A program made the position numbers and the translations under genes. From assembly GCA_013995675.1 (NCBI GenBank), contig VWRR01000014.1, positions 372,001 through 436,000 of the forward strand: 64,000 bases of DNA, given 5' to 3'. The stretch's first letter is position 1, and each line of letters starts with the position of its first letter. Under the pieces are notes generated by a model. That model saw nothing but the letters and a program-made list of their open reading frames with translations, did not search any database and was not told the DNA's origin. The DNA comes from Cyanidiococcus yangmingshanensis. Taxonomy: Eukaryota; Rhodophyta; Bangiophyceae; Cyanidiales; Cyanidiaceae. Shown piece after piece: positions 1 through 10,069 of this stretch.

Positions 1-1
1 G

Positions 2-127
2 CAGGCTCGAAAACGAGTCGATCCACCTGACGTTCATTCACTCGGGGCTGTTTCGACAACCGTGTTGGCGGAAACGGGTCAGGCTTTATTGAAACGACTG
101 GGGTATCGAGAACTCCAAGCTCGCTGA
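2..127 (+). CDS. possible C-terminal end of a gene cut by the window edge
   Basis: An open frame enters from the left edge and ends at TGA 125-127, giving 41 codons with a mixed, protein-like composition (ending KRLGYRELQAR). No family is recognised. The other two frames on this strand also close early, so the assignment rests only on openness and plausible amino-acid content. It would be the 3' end of a gene lying upstream of ICMT on the same strand. Confidence 0.25.
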   Translation, partial: QARKRVDPPDVHSLGAVSTTVLAETGQALLKRLGYRELQAR

Positions 128-295
128 TAAAGTGATCTGCACCTGTGGTGCTCGAGCCGCGACTGCGACAAAGACCTGGCTCCGTTCTCGGGTGCTAGTC
201 TGGAGGCGCACCTCGCCAGTTCTCAGCGCCGGAGTGGAACGTTGCGCTTATCACCAATGAATAGGCACCTTGTGTCCAATCCAGCCCGTCTATAA

Positions 296-905
296 ATGTT
301 CGATGTAGACTATATGCTTTGGTCGCTTGTGCTGATAGTTTTTCACTTGACGGAAGGGTTGTTCGCCTATGCGCAGCATCGAGAGCCTCTATCCTGGCGG
401 AGTATGCTCTTCTCGCGAGCGTACCTTGTTGCCCTGGTGGCAGCCACAGTCGAGCACGAGCTACTTCGTCGTGTGCTCAGCGAATGGTTGATCAGAAAGC
501 GGGTGAGTTTGGCGGTGATATGGTCTATCTCTCATCCAAGTACGCGGTACGCAGGCCTGATGCTCTGTCTCGTTGGTGAGGGTATTCGGAAAGGCAGCAT
601 GTGGACGCTGGGCCCAGCGTTTACCCATGAGATTGCCCGGGAGCGCCGGATGACCCATCGGTTGTATCAGCAGGGGTTTTACGCAGCTATGTAGACATCC
701 AGCGTACAGTGGTTGGATGATCTGGTTGATCGGAACACAAGTGCTCCTGCGGAACGTGATCTGCTCTACCGTTTTTCCAATAATTGCTTGGTCTTTCTTT
801 CGTCAACGAATCGCTTTCGAAGAGGAGCAACTAGAGCGTTTTTTTGGGACTGAATATCGAGCGTATCAACGCCGGACGTTTTCAGGAATTCCGGGTATCC
901 CGTGA
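296..905 (+). CDS. ICMT: protein-S-isoprenylcysteine O-methyltransferase, interrupted by one +1 frame break
   Basis: ICMT (Ste14 in yeast) is an ER membrane enzyme that methylates the C-terminal prenylated cysteine of CAAX proteins with S-adenosylmethionine. The first frame (296-694) holds the N-terminal membrane helices and the conserved segment ending FTHEI, then HRLYQQGFY. The second frame carries RHPAYSGW, the GTQVLLRN helix and the C-terminal EE...FFGTEYRAYQ block ending at 905. All of these are family signatures. The two parts lie in different frames: after GFY the reading must move +1 to reach RHPAY, and the spacing of three residues between Y and RHP then matches the family. One T too many in the TTTT run at about 677-680 would explain it. 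Joined length is about 203 residues, as in plant and fungal enzymes. The family call is secure; whether the gene is functional is not. Confidence 0.8.
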
Positions 906-1575
906 GTGCTGCTCGGAGCGGAGACCAAATGGCTGGATCATGCTGAGCGAGCCCTGCATTGAGATGACGTTTGCCGGTTCGGAGATGCCGTTTCGCATCC
1001 CAGAGACGCTGATCAGGTTTTAGGACACCAAGCAAAAAGGAATCCTGGATGAGTCCTTGGAGGCAGCGCAGGTCGGGGTACCGTCTTTGTGTTGCTGAAC
1101 ACGTCGCGATAGCCCTATATCGCGTATGACGCTCCCATGAGCTTGCGACCGTGTTGTCGCTAGCTATTTCATTCTGCGGATAAGATGGGATGAATGTTGA
1201 AGCAGTTCTGCTGTTTGAGTTTGTTGTAAAGGCCCTCGTCTCTTTCCGAAACGCTGGCTCTACTTGGAGCACGACGCGTTTCGAGGTGTTGGTTTCCGCC
1301 AACAGAGCGTAGCTTGGAGTTCCAGCAACGCTCTGTTTCCCACGCTTGATTCATGACGGACAAGGATCTTGTCCAACACAATCAAAGCGGTTCAAAAATG
1401 GTGCAATTAGGTACGCGGCGAACAGCACTTTGCTAGACCTGCAAACGGGGGAACTCTCCGCCCTTGTTCAGCCCTGCTCGCACGCCTCTAGCCCGGCCAG
1501 TGGGCTCCGAAACTCCCGCGCTCTTCCTGACCTGAACAAGTCGACAACGTAACTACTTGAAAACACTGGTTGGCA
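906..1575. other. spacer with no supported gene
   Basis: Open frames here are short, lack recognisable motifs and overlap one another on both strands. The stretch separates ICMT from the DDHD lipase, both on the plus strand, so it should contain the lipase promoter. No TATA-like box stands out. Confidence 0.4.
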
Positions 1576-1939
1576 ATGAACGAGCTCGAAACCGTCGTCC
1601 CGAAAAAGCGACTCACAGAGGCGGTGGTGGTGCTGGTACGCAGCCGAACTGTCCCGCTGGCGGACCGAGCTGTCTCCCGTCGCGCCGCAGCCAAACGACT
1701 CACCCTCTGAGTGCTTTTCTCAGGAAAAACGTTTCGGCTTAAAGTCATCGAACTGAGGTCACTGGGTCTCGTTTCACGGCTGGGACCGATACTCACGTGT
1801 ATCTAGAACCAGCAGGTATTCCGCTTCGTTCGCAGCGCGGCTCGGTCGCCAGCCGGCAGTTGTACGAACTCGGCTTGTTTCGGGACAGCCGCAGGTGCGT
1901 CTTCGTGTCTGTGCCAGACTGGGAACTGGCGAGGGAGCG

Positions 1940-4573
1940 ATGCAGCCACAAGAGGCTGCGTCATCGTCTCTAGACGCGGAGGACTATCACTTGGTCCTTG
2001 TCGTTCATGGCGTGGGTGACCAGTACGCGGACAATAACTTTGTGACGAGCTTGGAGCGTTGCACAGAGGCGCTGGCTCGACGAGTCGAGCGCCAGTGGCG
2101 ACTCGTTCGGGACCAGTTGCTGAGCACGCAACGTAAACTTGGTCTCGTGACGGACTTGAGAATACATTGGCCACGGATCGAGCTGCGATGTATAGAGTGG
2201 CACTCGAAACTGCAGTACAAACACGGTTGGAACCATATGGTTGAGCGTGTGACCCCAGCCGGTATCGAGGAGGTTCGTCGAGTCATGCGAGAAACATTTG
2301 GGGATATTGCACTTTTCATGTCACCAAAATGGCATCAGATCATCATGGAGGAAGTTGTTCATGAGTTAACGGTTCAATATGAGCGTGTTCGGGCCCAGTT
2401 GCTGACACCGTCATCTTCGAGGGGGACGCCTCCCACGATCCATGTGGCGCTGCTGTGCCATTCACTGGGAGCACTGATCGGTTTTGACCTGATTCGCTTG
2501 GGCTACAACCTTCCATTCCAGATCGAGCACGTGTTTCTCTGCGGCTCGCCACTGGGAGCGTACTTATCGCTGCTCCCTGATGGAGAGAAACTCGCACACG
2601 AGTACCTTCTCGATCTGTGTTCGGACCGGTCTGCCGTTGCATCCTTCGCACCGGGGGAAGCGCACCTCTACGGTTCTAGCGTGACGCGAGAAACGCCGTT
2701 GACGTGGACGGACGCGAGTTCACTCTCCAGTGGCACGACTTGTTCATCTCAGATGGTTTCGGCGACCACAACCAGCATGGGTCGTCTCGGTGCTCGGCCT
2801 CGCTTTTACAACCTGTTTCATCCGCTGGATCCGGCCGCCTTTCGTCTAGAGCCATGGCTCGATGCCTCTATGGTGCTCCAAGAAAGCGTGGAGTTGCCGC
2901 TAGCCCTGGAGTACGAGCGTGTTCTCGAGCGGGATCGAATACGGTCGCCATCGAGCACGATGCCGACTAGAGGCACCACCGCATCGATGCCTCTGATGTC
3001 TGCTCAATCCAAGCGCCTGATGGCTAGTGAAGTTGATGACCGTCAACGGGCGTGTCCTGGTTTGAGTCTCGCTCCCTGCAACGATGTACGTCGATTGAGC
3101 GATATGCCTGAAGAAGAATGCACCGGCTCATGGTCATCGTCAAGCTCGATCGGGAGAGGTAGTTCGCGTCGCTCTCCTGTCCTCACCTCGACTGGCTCAA
3201 CTGGGTGGTGACGGCAATCCAAGGGATGATCCTTTTGCCACAACAGGTTTGGGTGCCGCTCTACGCGGCAAGGCGGCGATCGGCCTGAGTCGATCAAGCT
3301 CGAACCCCGAGTTCACGGTGCCCCTTCTGGATGCTGTTTTCGATCCTCTGGTCGCTGAACACATGTCGGGAGGCGCAACAGACCCAGTTGCAGAGGCGAG
3401 TGCGGATTGGGACGCGCATTCACTGGGCCCGAAACGGCCTCGGCATGCTTTCCAACCAGTTGCCGCGCATTGGAATCAGTCGTTGGGCAGCTACCCGCGG
3501 CCGGAGGAGTACAACGCGTACTCGCAATGGCGCTCCAACGCCAACAGCGGAGCACGAATCGAAAACGAGAAACATCAAGTTCTTGCTGGGTTCTAGGAAT
3601 GGGGGCAAGCCCCCGCAACATCAGACGGACGACAACTCCCGTTCTCTATTTCCGACGAATCGACTATGTCGTGCACGATCCACAGGTTGCTCGATCAGGG
3701 CGAGTTTGGCAGTTTGTGCAGTGTCTTCGTTCGCATGCATGTTACTGGACGAGCGATGAAGTAGCCTCTTTCGTTGTGGGCATCCTATGCAACTGTCTCC
3801 AGCAGCCTTGCGCTCGGTTTACTGAGCCAGTCGGATCCACAGATACCGACCTGGGATCTATGGCGATCGCGCAGCGAGGTGGGAACGAATCCACCATGAA
3901 CTCGCCAGTGGTATCGCATCCTATCGACGTGCGAGTGAGCGCCATGTCGGACTCGATATCGGCGTCAGAACCGCTTGTTGCAGATTCGTCATCCTCAGCC
4001 GAGACGCAGATGATCCTGGGTCAGGGCTCAGTCTCAGCAAGGCGTTGCCGTGCCCATACGCCGGAGCTGCACTCGGCCGGTGTTGTAGCGAGCGCTAATC
4101 CGGTGCGAGCTGTCCCTGGCTCAGACGGCACGGACGACTCGCTACCATACTCGGATAACCACCGTCTATGGAGGAAAGGAAACTGCGTCCAAATGAGGTG
4201 TCGAGATCGACACCCCTCGGAGCGAATGTCGACCGGGATCAGTCGCGAGCGCAGGGGATCGCCTTCCATAGACGCTGCTCGAAAAGATCACCAGGGCCAT
4301 TTTCGATTCCTCCACGAGGTGTCGTCCATGTCGCCAGCACCAACAGTTGGTCTCCTGGTCGGTGACTCGGCACCACGTCCTTTGCGGATATTTAGCGACC
4401 TGCTTGAACGACTCGTAACTGAGGGCCGTTGGATTGCCGCGTTGCTCCTTGTCTCTGGTGCATTCATCGCCACGTGCGGTCTCCTTGCTCTGGTTCTGCT
4501 GCTCGCGCTTCGAAGCCTCTACATGACACTCTTGTATCAGCACCAACGCCTCTCCCCATTGAACGATTCCTGA
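1940..4573 (+). CDS. DDHD-domain phospholipase (PA-PLA1 type), frame-interrupted
   Basis: Family: intracellular phospholipase A1 (DDHD1, DDHD2, SEC23IP), serine hydrolases on the ER-Golgi route. Visible from the ATG at 1940: VLVVHGVGDQY, then the nucleophile elbow read as LLCHSLGALIGFDLI (the first Gly of GHSLG is Cys), then FLCGSPLGAYL, then FYNLFHPLDPAAFRLEP, all in one frame up to the TGA at 3209-3211. The last block of the DDHD domain, FRRIDYVVHDPQ...RSHACYW, appears about 450 bases later (about 3650-3750). It continues to a hydrophobic C-terminal helix near 4440-4520 and the stop at 4571-4573. The stretch between, 3212-3600, is open in the +1 frame and looks like low-complexity linker. 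Getting from one part to the other needs more than one frame change. Protein-like frames upstream of 1940 (for example at 1797-1930) suggest the true N-terminus is longer. The family call is firm; the gene model is not. Confidence 0.7.
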
Positions 4574-4799
4574 GATCAACCACTGAGTCGTAGTCTCCTA
4601 TCCAACCACGCCGCATCGTCATACACGGCCTTGCTTCGAACAGTACAACCCAGGGGACATCGATTCATTTACAACGCCAAAAGTGCAGATCCGTGAGAAC
4701 GCACGATACCAGAACCTCATGACAGAGACTGGTCCCAGCTCGGGTGCTCGGGTGGATGCCGTTCACGATCCAGCCGAAGCCATTCTTGAGTCGCGAACA

Positions 4800-5543
4800 T
4801 CACTTGAGAATCTCCGTTGATTGTCCTGGTGAGGTTCGACTCCAGTCCGCAGCGGGCTCAGTCTCGCACGCGCTGTCCATGGGTCCGTTCCCGTTCTGTG
4901 CGGGCGCCATGGAAGCCAAATAAGCATCTGGAAGCGTTTCTTGTTCGATGTTGGCTGTGGAGCACCAAGCCTGTTCGATGGCATCGCAGACTCCTTCCGC
5001 ACTGACCGCACACTGAACGCCGCTATTGTCCAGAAACTGGGCACTGATCATTTTTTGTGCTGTTGCTGCGCGAATCCAATCCAGTATTGGCTGCCAGTAC
5101 CCATCAACATCGAAGAGCACAATGGGCTTCTGATGGAAACCAAGCTGACGCCACGATAAAACCTCGGCCAGTTCTTCGAGCGTTCCGAGCCCGCCCGGCA
5201 ACGCCACGAACGCATCCGACTCGAGGAAGAGCCCTCGTTTTCGCTCCGCCATGTTCGTCACTGTGCGTACCGAAGGCAACGCTGGATGACAGTTGTGCAC
5301 TCGAAAAATATCGAGAATGACGGCGTCGATGCGGCCACCGACAGAGAGCGCGCCCTCTGTGAGCTTGCCCATCAGGCCGTACCGCCCACCGCCATTTCGC
5401 TGCTGCCAACCGCGTTTCGCAATCGCAACTCCGAGTGCAAAGGCAGCCTCTTGATAAACACTCGGTGCACTCGCAGATGAGGAGGCATAACAAGTGATCA
5501 CGCGAGGTCGTGGGGCGAGTTCATCCGCACCAGACTCCGTCAT
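4800..5543 (-). CDS. LOG-family protein (cytokinin riboside 5'-monophosphate phosphoribohydrolase type)
   Basis: LOG proteins release free cytokinin base from nucleoside monophosphates; relatives act on other nucleotides. The 247-residue product starts at ATG 5543; the frame stays open upstream to a GTG but has no earlier ATG. It has the Rossmann-like opening RVITCYASSSA, the glycine segment GGGRYGLMG (about residues 50-58), the MAERK segment with the conserved Arg, and the diagnostic PGGLGTLEEL (about 116-125) followed by WRQLGFHQKPI. All substrate-site motifs of the family are present. The C-terminal 35 residues are a polar tail not typical of the family. It is divergent from the methyltransferase gene to the right, with 435 bases between the starts. 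The exact substrate cannot be read from sequence, and cytokinin signalling in such an alga is not established here. Confidence 0.85.
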   Translation of the reverse strand: MTESGADELAPRPRVITCYASSSASAPSVYQEAAFALGVAIAKRGWQQRNGGGRYGLMGKLTEGALSVGGRIDAVILDIFRVHNCHPALPSVRTVTNMAERKRGLFLESDAFVALPGGLGTLEELAEVLSWRQLGFHQKPIVLFDVDGYWQPILDWIRAATAQKMISAQFLDNSGVQCAVSAEGVCDAIEQAWCSTANIEQETLPDAYLASMAPAQNGNGPMDSACETEPAADWSRTSPGQSTEILK

Positions 5544-5978
5544 GGTGAACGCAACCTGCAGTGGCACTGGGAGAGCGACAGTTCTCGCACGGAGCGCCAC
5601 CCTCTCTCCTACACTCAAGCCCTCGAGCACAAAACCACTCGGTATGTTCTTCCAGCTCCGTCGCTCCTATAATCAAGCTCTTAAACGTTCTACAGACGTT
5701 GAGGTCAAACGTGTTCAGCGGAAGCGTTCCATGGAAAGACGTTCCCGCCACAACAACAGCACGTTTCGTAAGGCGTTGACTGGCGCCGCTAGCCACGCCC
5801 GTCGGGGACGGTCTTGCTAGCCGCTCGGTGACTGGCCTTGTTGTCCTTGTACCCATCAAGCGCTGAGGCTGGCGCTTCTCTCCTTATCTTTCGGTCAAGC
5901 ACTTTGATCCGACATTGAAAGCGTGCAGCTGGATACTTGCTGAACCAGAGCTAGAGACATACCTGGCATAAAGTGAAC

Positions 5979-6791
5979 ATGTTCGCGACACCAACCCTTT
6001 GCAGTCGAGGACGCAGTCAGTGCCTTGCCGCGCTGCACCGGCTCTGTCGAGGAACTGGACGCAGGCGCGACCACCAGCGGTTACGAGTATTCATGGTTTG
6101 GCCGTTTGGGGCGCCTGAAAAACGCCGTCAAGCATTCACAAAGTTGTTTGAAACCGAGAGCTTCCCACCCAGTTGGCCCTATTCGGACGCAGACTTTGAT
6201 CGTATCGATACCTCACCGGACGAGCTATTCTACGCAGAGCCTCGCCTGGTAACCCATATTGATGAGAATGCGATCGAGGCTCTAAAGGCATTCTACGCTG
6301 AAACACTCCGTGACGGCACTGATCTCCTGGACTTGTGTTCGTCGTGGGTCTCGCACCTGCCAGACCGGTATCGTCCGCACGAGGTGATCGGCTTGGGCAT
6401 GAACGAGGGAGAACTGAAACGAAACCGCCAACTGAGTCGCTGGGTCGTTCAGAATCTGAACGAGGATCCAAACTTGCCTTTCATGGACAACTCGTTCGAC
6501 TATGTGACTTGTGTCGTTTCGGTGGACTACCTGATCAAACCATTGGAGGTTTTTCGGGAGATCCAGCGAGTCTTGCGGCCTGGAGGCCTGGCCGTCATAT
6601 CACAATCGAACCGTTGTTTTATGCAGAAAGTGATCGCGATATGGCTTTCCACAAACGACCTTGAACACGCCTATATCATCGGTTCCTACTTCCATTACGC
6701 TGGCGGATTCGAAAACTTGCAAGCACGCGATATCTCGCGGGGACGCGGTGACCCCATCTTCGTCGTCACGGCCTCTAAGCGGAAGATGTAG
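5979..6791 (+). CDS. SAM-dependent methyltransferase (class I, type 11), probably organelle-targeted
   Basis: The product is 270 residues from ATG 5979. Residues 1-40 are rich in Arg, Ser and Leu and poor in acids, as in an organelle presequence. The methyltransferase core follows: LLDLCSSWVSHLP (motif I region, with DLCSS in place of the usual glycine-rich loop), VIGLGMN (the acidic end of beta 2 is replaced), LPFMDNSFDYVTCVVSVDYL (motifs II/III) and REIQRVLRPGGLAVIS. This pattern is shared with uncharacterised plant and cyanobacterial proteins of the ubiE-like group; the substrate is unknown. Its 3' end overlaps the convergent FKBP gene by 17 bases, which shows how tightly packed the genome is. 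Confidence 0.75.
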   Translation: MFATPTLCSRGRSQCLAALHRLCRGTGRRRDHQRLRVFMVWPFGAPEKRRQAFTKLFETESFPPSWPYSDADFDRIDTSPDELFYAEPRLVTHIDENAIEALKAFYAETLRDGTDLLDLCSSWVSHLPDRYRPHEVIGLGMNEGELKRNRQLSRWVVQNLNEDPNLPFMDNSFDYVTCVVSVDYLIKPLEVFREIQRVLRPGGLAVISQSNRCFMQKVIAIWLSTNDLEHAYIIGSYFHYAGGFENLQARDISRGRGDPIFVVTASKRKM

Positions 6792-8595
6792 TTGCTGCTG
6801 GCGCATGGGCCGCTGTTGATGCAGACTGACGGCGGGCATCACGAAACATGGATGAGAACAAGGCCTTGTCGCGTCGATCTTGTTCGCGAAGAATCCGTTT
6901 CAGCTCTTGTAACTTGCGTTGAGCAGGTTCATTCTGCGGGTCGATCTCCAGAATTCGCTTGAGGTCCTGGGCCGCCTCGTCGTAGTCTGCTCGACTTATG
7001 TAGGCACAGGCGCGCCGGTAAAGTGCCTTGGTTTGGGTGCTCTCGCGCTCGAGAACTTTGTTGCAGTGCTCGATGACTTTCTCGGGATGGTGGCGCTTTT
7101 CGAAGACTGCCGCGAGGTTGAGTCGTGCAGCTCGGAGCAACTCCGCTGCTTCTGCCTTGAGCTCGGCAGGCAGGTCGGAGTCGTAGCTGAACGCGTTCAC
7201 GATAAAGTCATAGTGTGGCTCGGCACGGTCGTAACGTTGCTCCTTGTACAGCTTGTTGCCGATTTCCTTGTGGCGTTTCGCTGCCTCAATCTTCTCCTGG
7301 GATGACATTTCGTAGCTCTGCTTGCCGTTGCTGAAGTTACGCAGCAGTACGTGATAGGTGCGAGGCAGCTCATTCTGCGACGTTGACGGATCCGCGTATT
7401 GCTTGCTGTGGATCGTCACCTGGGCCTCGGCGCCTTTTTTCATTTTCGAAAGCGCTAACTCCAAGCCGATGCATGGCATGCTGCCGTCACCGAGGACCAC
7501 TTCTTCCTCAGCACCGCCATCGATGACCACTCGACACCGTGAATCGATTTCGTTGGGACGCTCCCATCCCTCACCTTCCTCCAGCATTTTCACCGTTATC
7601 TGGCCGTCAGCGAGACTCGTTGTGCGATGCCATTTCTCGAGGCGCAGCTCTATCACTGCCGAATCCTCTGGACCAAGCCCCAGTCCGGTGAACTCCCGTG
7701 CGTACGGCGGAGTGCAAGTCAACTGCACTGCTTCACCTTTCTTCATATCTCGCACCGCTCGCTCCACACTACGTGGGACGACACCGCCTTGTGCACCAGA
7801 GTGCTGCTCTGTATCGCGACGAACCGTAAAGACCAACGCTTGCTCTGGGGCACCCTCCACCACTTCATCATTCCGGCGAATCAGCTTGTAGTACATGACT
7901 GCCTCGTCGCTATCACGGACATGCTCCCAGCCGCTACCCTCACGAATCACCTTGCGAACGCAGCCACGATCCCCGAACAGATCCCGCACACTTCGCCACG
8001 ACAAGAGTTCGATCTCAAACACGAGCGTTGCATTCGGGGGGATCTTTGGCGGCGCACCAGCCTCCCCGTAGGCATACGATGGTGCGATTTCGAACGCTGC
8101 TATCTCGCCCTTGGCCATGGACTTGACGGCGACATCCCATCCTTTGATGACGCTACCACTATCGAGCACGAACTCAAAAGGTTGTCCACGCTCCCTCGAT
8201 GAGTCGAATTCGGTTCCATCTTCCTTAAGACGACCAACATAGTGCACACAAACCTCGTCGCCAGACTCTGGATGCTCCCAAGCGCTCGGAGAGCGTTTGA
8301 TCAATCGTTTGATAACGCTGCCGTCCCCAGTCAGATCCTTCTCCTTGTCCTCGCTCGCTGATTTCATCCCATCAAAGTCGTCATCAGTGGCTTCGACGGC
8401 ACTTGTCTCCGAAGTTGCATCAAGAGCGTCTTCTCCAAGACTCGGGTTTGATTCGTCGGTTGCAAATGTTTCAGCGGGTGGTGCGTCCGGTAGCGGTTCC
8501 ACCAGTGTCTCTTGCTCGTTCTGCGGTTGCATGCTTCGATTCGCTGTTCCGTTTCGCGTTGTTTTCCGAGACTTGCGTGCGCGCAGTGTTACCAT
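6775..8595 (-). CDS. multi-domain FKBP-type peptidyl-prolyl isomerase with TPR domain
   Basis: This 606-residue protein starts at ATG 8595. An acidic, Ser/Thr-rich N-terminus (1-90) precedes FKBP domain 1 (about 95-200), which has VHYVGRLKEDG, FDSSRERGQPFEF, VIKGWD and APSYAYGE, the full active-site set. Domains 2 (about 205-315) and 3 (about 325-425) keep the fold (AREFTGLGLGPED, VTIHSKQYA) but have lost several aromatic active-site residues and are probably non-catalytic. Three TPR-like helical pairs (about 430-580) follow, including NKLYKEQRYDRAEPHY and KALYRRACAY. This is the architecture of FKBP52 and of plant ROF1/FKBP62, co-chaperones that bind the C-terminus of HSP90 through the TPR; that partner is inferred. 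A basic stretch (ARKSRKTTR) at the start could act as a nuclear signal. The 3' end overlaps the convergent methyltransferase. Confidence 0.93.
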   Translation of the reverse strand: MVTLRARKSRKTTRNGTANRSMQPQNEQETLVEPLPDAPPAETFATDESNPSLGEDALDATSETSAVEATDDDFDGMKSASEDKEKDLTGDGSVIKRLIKRSPSAWEHPESGDEVCVHYVGRLKEDGTEFDSSRERGQPFEFVLDSGSVIKGWDVAVKSMAKGEIAAFEIAPSYAYGEAGAPPKIPPNATLVFEIELLSWRSVRDLFGDRGCVRKVIREGSGWEHVRDSDEAVMYYKLIRRNDEVVEGAPEQALVFTVRRDTEQHSGAQGGVVPRSVERAVRDMKKGEAVQLTCTPPYAREFTGLGLGPEDSAVIELRLEKWHRTTSLADGQITVKMLEEGEGWERPNEIDSRCRVVIDGGAEEEVVLGDGSMPCIGLELALSKMKKGAEAQVTIHSKQYADPSTSQNELPRTYHVLLRNFSNGKQSYEMSSQEKIEAAKRHKEIGNKLYKEQRYDRAEPHYDFIVNAFSYDSDLPAELKAEAAELLRAARLNLAAVFEKRHHPEKVIEHCNKVLERESTQTKALYRRACAYISRADYDEAAQDLKRILEIDPQNEPAQRKLQELKRILREQDRRDKALFSSMFRDARRQSASTAAHAPAATTSSA

Positions 8596-9097
8596 ATACT
8601 AGCGCCTATACGCCGCAACACAGGCTTTATAAAAACTAGTGCCTAGGACCTGGGTCTTGAGCCCTTTGCGTCGTATGCACACGCCTCGTGCGTCAAGGCC
8701 AAATGCGGGATACAAAAGTGCGCCGGAATCGCTTCGCTTGCGGAATCGATGCGTGCCAGCGCGCGGTGATCGCCACAGGGCGCGGGCAGCGAACCTTCCA
8801 GAAAGAACGCCATGCATCCCTTGGACAACAATGACCAACGATGGACGATTTGTTCCCTATTGTTTCCGTGATGCGACCAGGCCATGGTCGACCATGGCTG
8901 TGCGTCTCTACTTTACGATCATCGACTATTTCACGAGAGGTGCGTGCGCCAAACTGCGCGAAATCGAGTCCCGGTTGGCGCCAGCACGCGAGCAACCGCA
9001 GAAATGCCTGACACCTGAAGGCATCCGTTATCCATGGTCTCCTGCGATTATGGTACAAGGGTCCGTGATCCATCATCGAGATACGTAACCGCTCCCG

Positions 9098-9430
9098 AGT
9101 GGTAACGTGTCATTGGCTGCCGCATTGGCATTGCCGAATGCACGAATTTGGATTTTCTATGGAGACAGCGTCAGCGTGCTGACGTTTGCGGGTGCTCGTC
9201 GCTGGGGACGATCGAGCCATGCAGATCCGGATATCTACGCCATGATGCGTTGACTGGACTCAGCGTCATGATCAGGGACTTGTAACAACGCTATCACAAG
9301 GTTTTGGCTCTCGCCGTGGGCATGCGAGGCGTCTCTAGCTGCTGCCTGGCAGGTGTATCGGTGCATTTCATCATTCGAGCGGCGACTGGGGGGCGTACCC
9401 CGCCTTCTGGACGTGGTCGCTCTGCACTAG
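9098..9430 (+). pseudogene. possible remnant of a thiamine-diphosphate enzyme (acetolactate-synthase-like)
   Basis: Short protein segments in successive plus frames recall the C-terminal half of acetolactate-synthase-like / 2-hydroxyacyl-CoA lyase proteins (human ILVBL). They are LPNARIWIFYGDS (about 9128-9170, like the ThDP-binding 'PDAEVW..FGDG' strand), WTQRHDQ (about 9255-9275, like 'GWTQISREQ') and YHKVLALAVGMRG (about 9292-9330, like 'YHKAAMGLGARG'). Each successive segment is displaced by +1. The spacing between the second and third is shorter than in the family, and no good N-terminal half was found in 8600-9090. The match is suggestive only; it could be a decayed gene or chance similarity. 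Confidence 0.3.
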
Positions 9431-9488
9431 ATTGCGGTCGACATGGGCTAGTATTTGCATGCAGGAACAGTTTTCTGTCTCTTATGAC

Positions 9489-10013
9489 TCAAGTTTGCGC
9501 ATGTTTTGCACCATAGTTCAAAAGATTGGTGTATTCGCGCCTGAACAGGTTCACTTGCTGTTCGTACCGAGCAGCAATGTCGGGATGTCGCAGTGCTTCG
9601 CGAAATTCCGCTGAGCATAGCTGCTCCAGGAAGAAGAGCGCCACCGGTTGGGATACATATTGGCGGTACGCAGGGTCCTTCCGCCAGCGCTGCAAGGCGT
9701 TAAGGTGCTCTAGGTGTCGAGGGTCTTCAAAATGGCGCATTTGACATAGATAAGCCACGTACGAAGGAGAAGCGAGAGACTCAACCCAGGCTAGTTCCTC
9801 TAAAAAAGACGAGGCGGCTGGCTCGCGCCGCGTATCACCGCTGGTCTCGTCGTGGTGAAGCGAGTTTTCTGGACTAGTTCTGCCGACACTGATAGCTGCG
9901 TTTTGGCTCTCCTGATCTTTTCTCTCGCTGCTTGTGGTGGTTTCAGGTTGTTCTACGGCGGTTTCGGAGTCCAGTTTTTCAACCAGAGTCCGTTTTCTCG
10001 TTCGCCCAGGCAT
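9489..10013 (-). CDS. MED31: Mediator complex subunit 31 (SOH1)
   Basis: MED31 is a small subunit of the middle module of Mediator, which links transcription activators to RNA polymerase II in the nucleus. From ATG 10013 the product is 174 residues. The first 85 are basic then acidic and disordered (including PGRTRKRT, a possible nuclear signal). The conserved domain follows: FLEELAWVESLASPSYVAYL, DPRHLEHLNALQRW, RKDPAYRQYVSQPVALFFLE and FREALRHPD. These match the family's WVQ.LANP.YL / YL.YW..PEY..I.YP signature helix by helix. Most MED31 proteins are close to 100-130 residues, so the N-terminal extension is unusual. An in-frame GTG lies 13 codons upstream, but the ATG is preferred. Confidence 0.88.
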   Translation of the reverse strand: MPGRTRKRTLVEKLDSETAVEQPETTTSSERKDQESQNAAISVGRTSPENSLHHDETSGDTRREPAASSFLEELAWVESLASPSYVAYLCQMRHFEDPRHLEHLNALQRWRKDPAYRQYVSQPVALFFLEQLCSAEFREALRHPDIAARYEQQVNLFRREYTNLLNYGAKHAQT

Positions 10014-10069
10014 GGAGTGCGTTTCCAAAGCGACTCGCCTCTTGGTCGACACAGAACGACCTTATCCAC

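Noticed and set aside
4825-4850. GGTTCGACTCC resembling a tRNA T-loop
   Set aside because: The flanking bases do not pair as a T-arm, no acceptor or anticodon arm surrounds it, and it lies inside the LOG coding region.
6919-8602. Several 100-190 codon plus-strand frames over the FKBP gene
   Set aside because: All lie antisense to an unambiguous multi-domain coding region and show no family motif.
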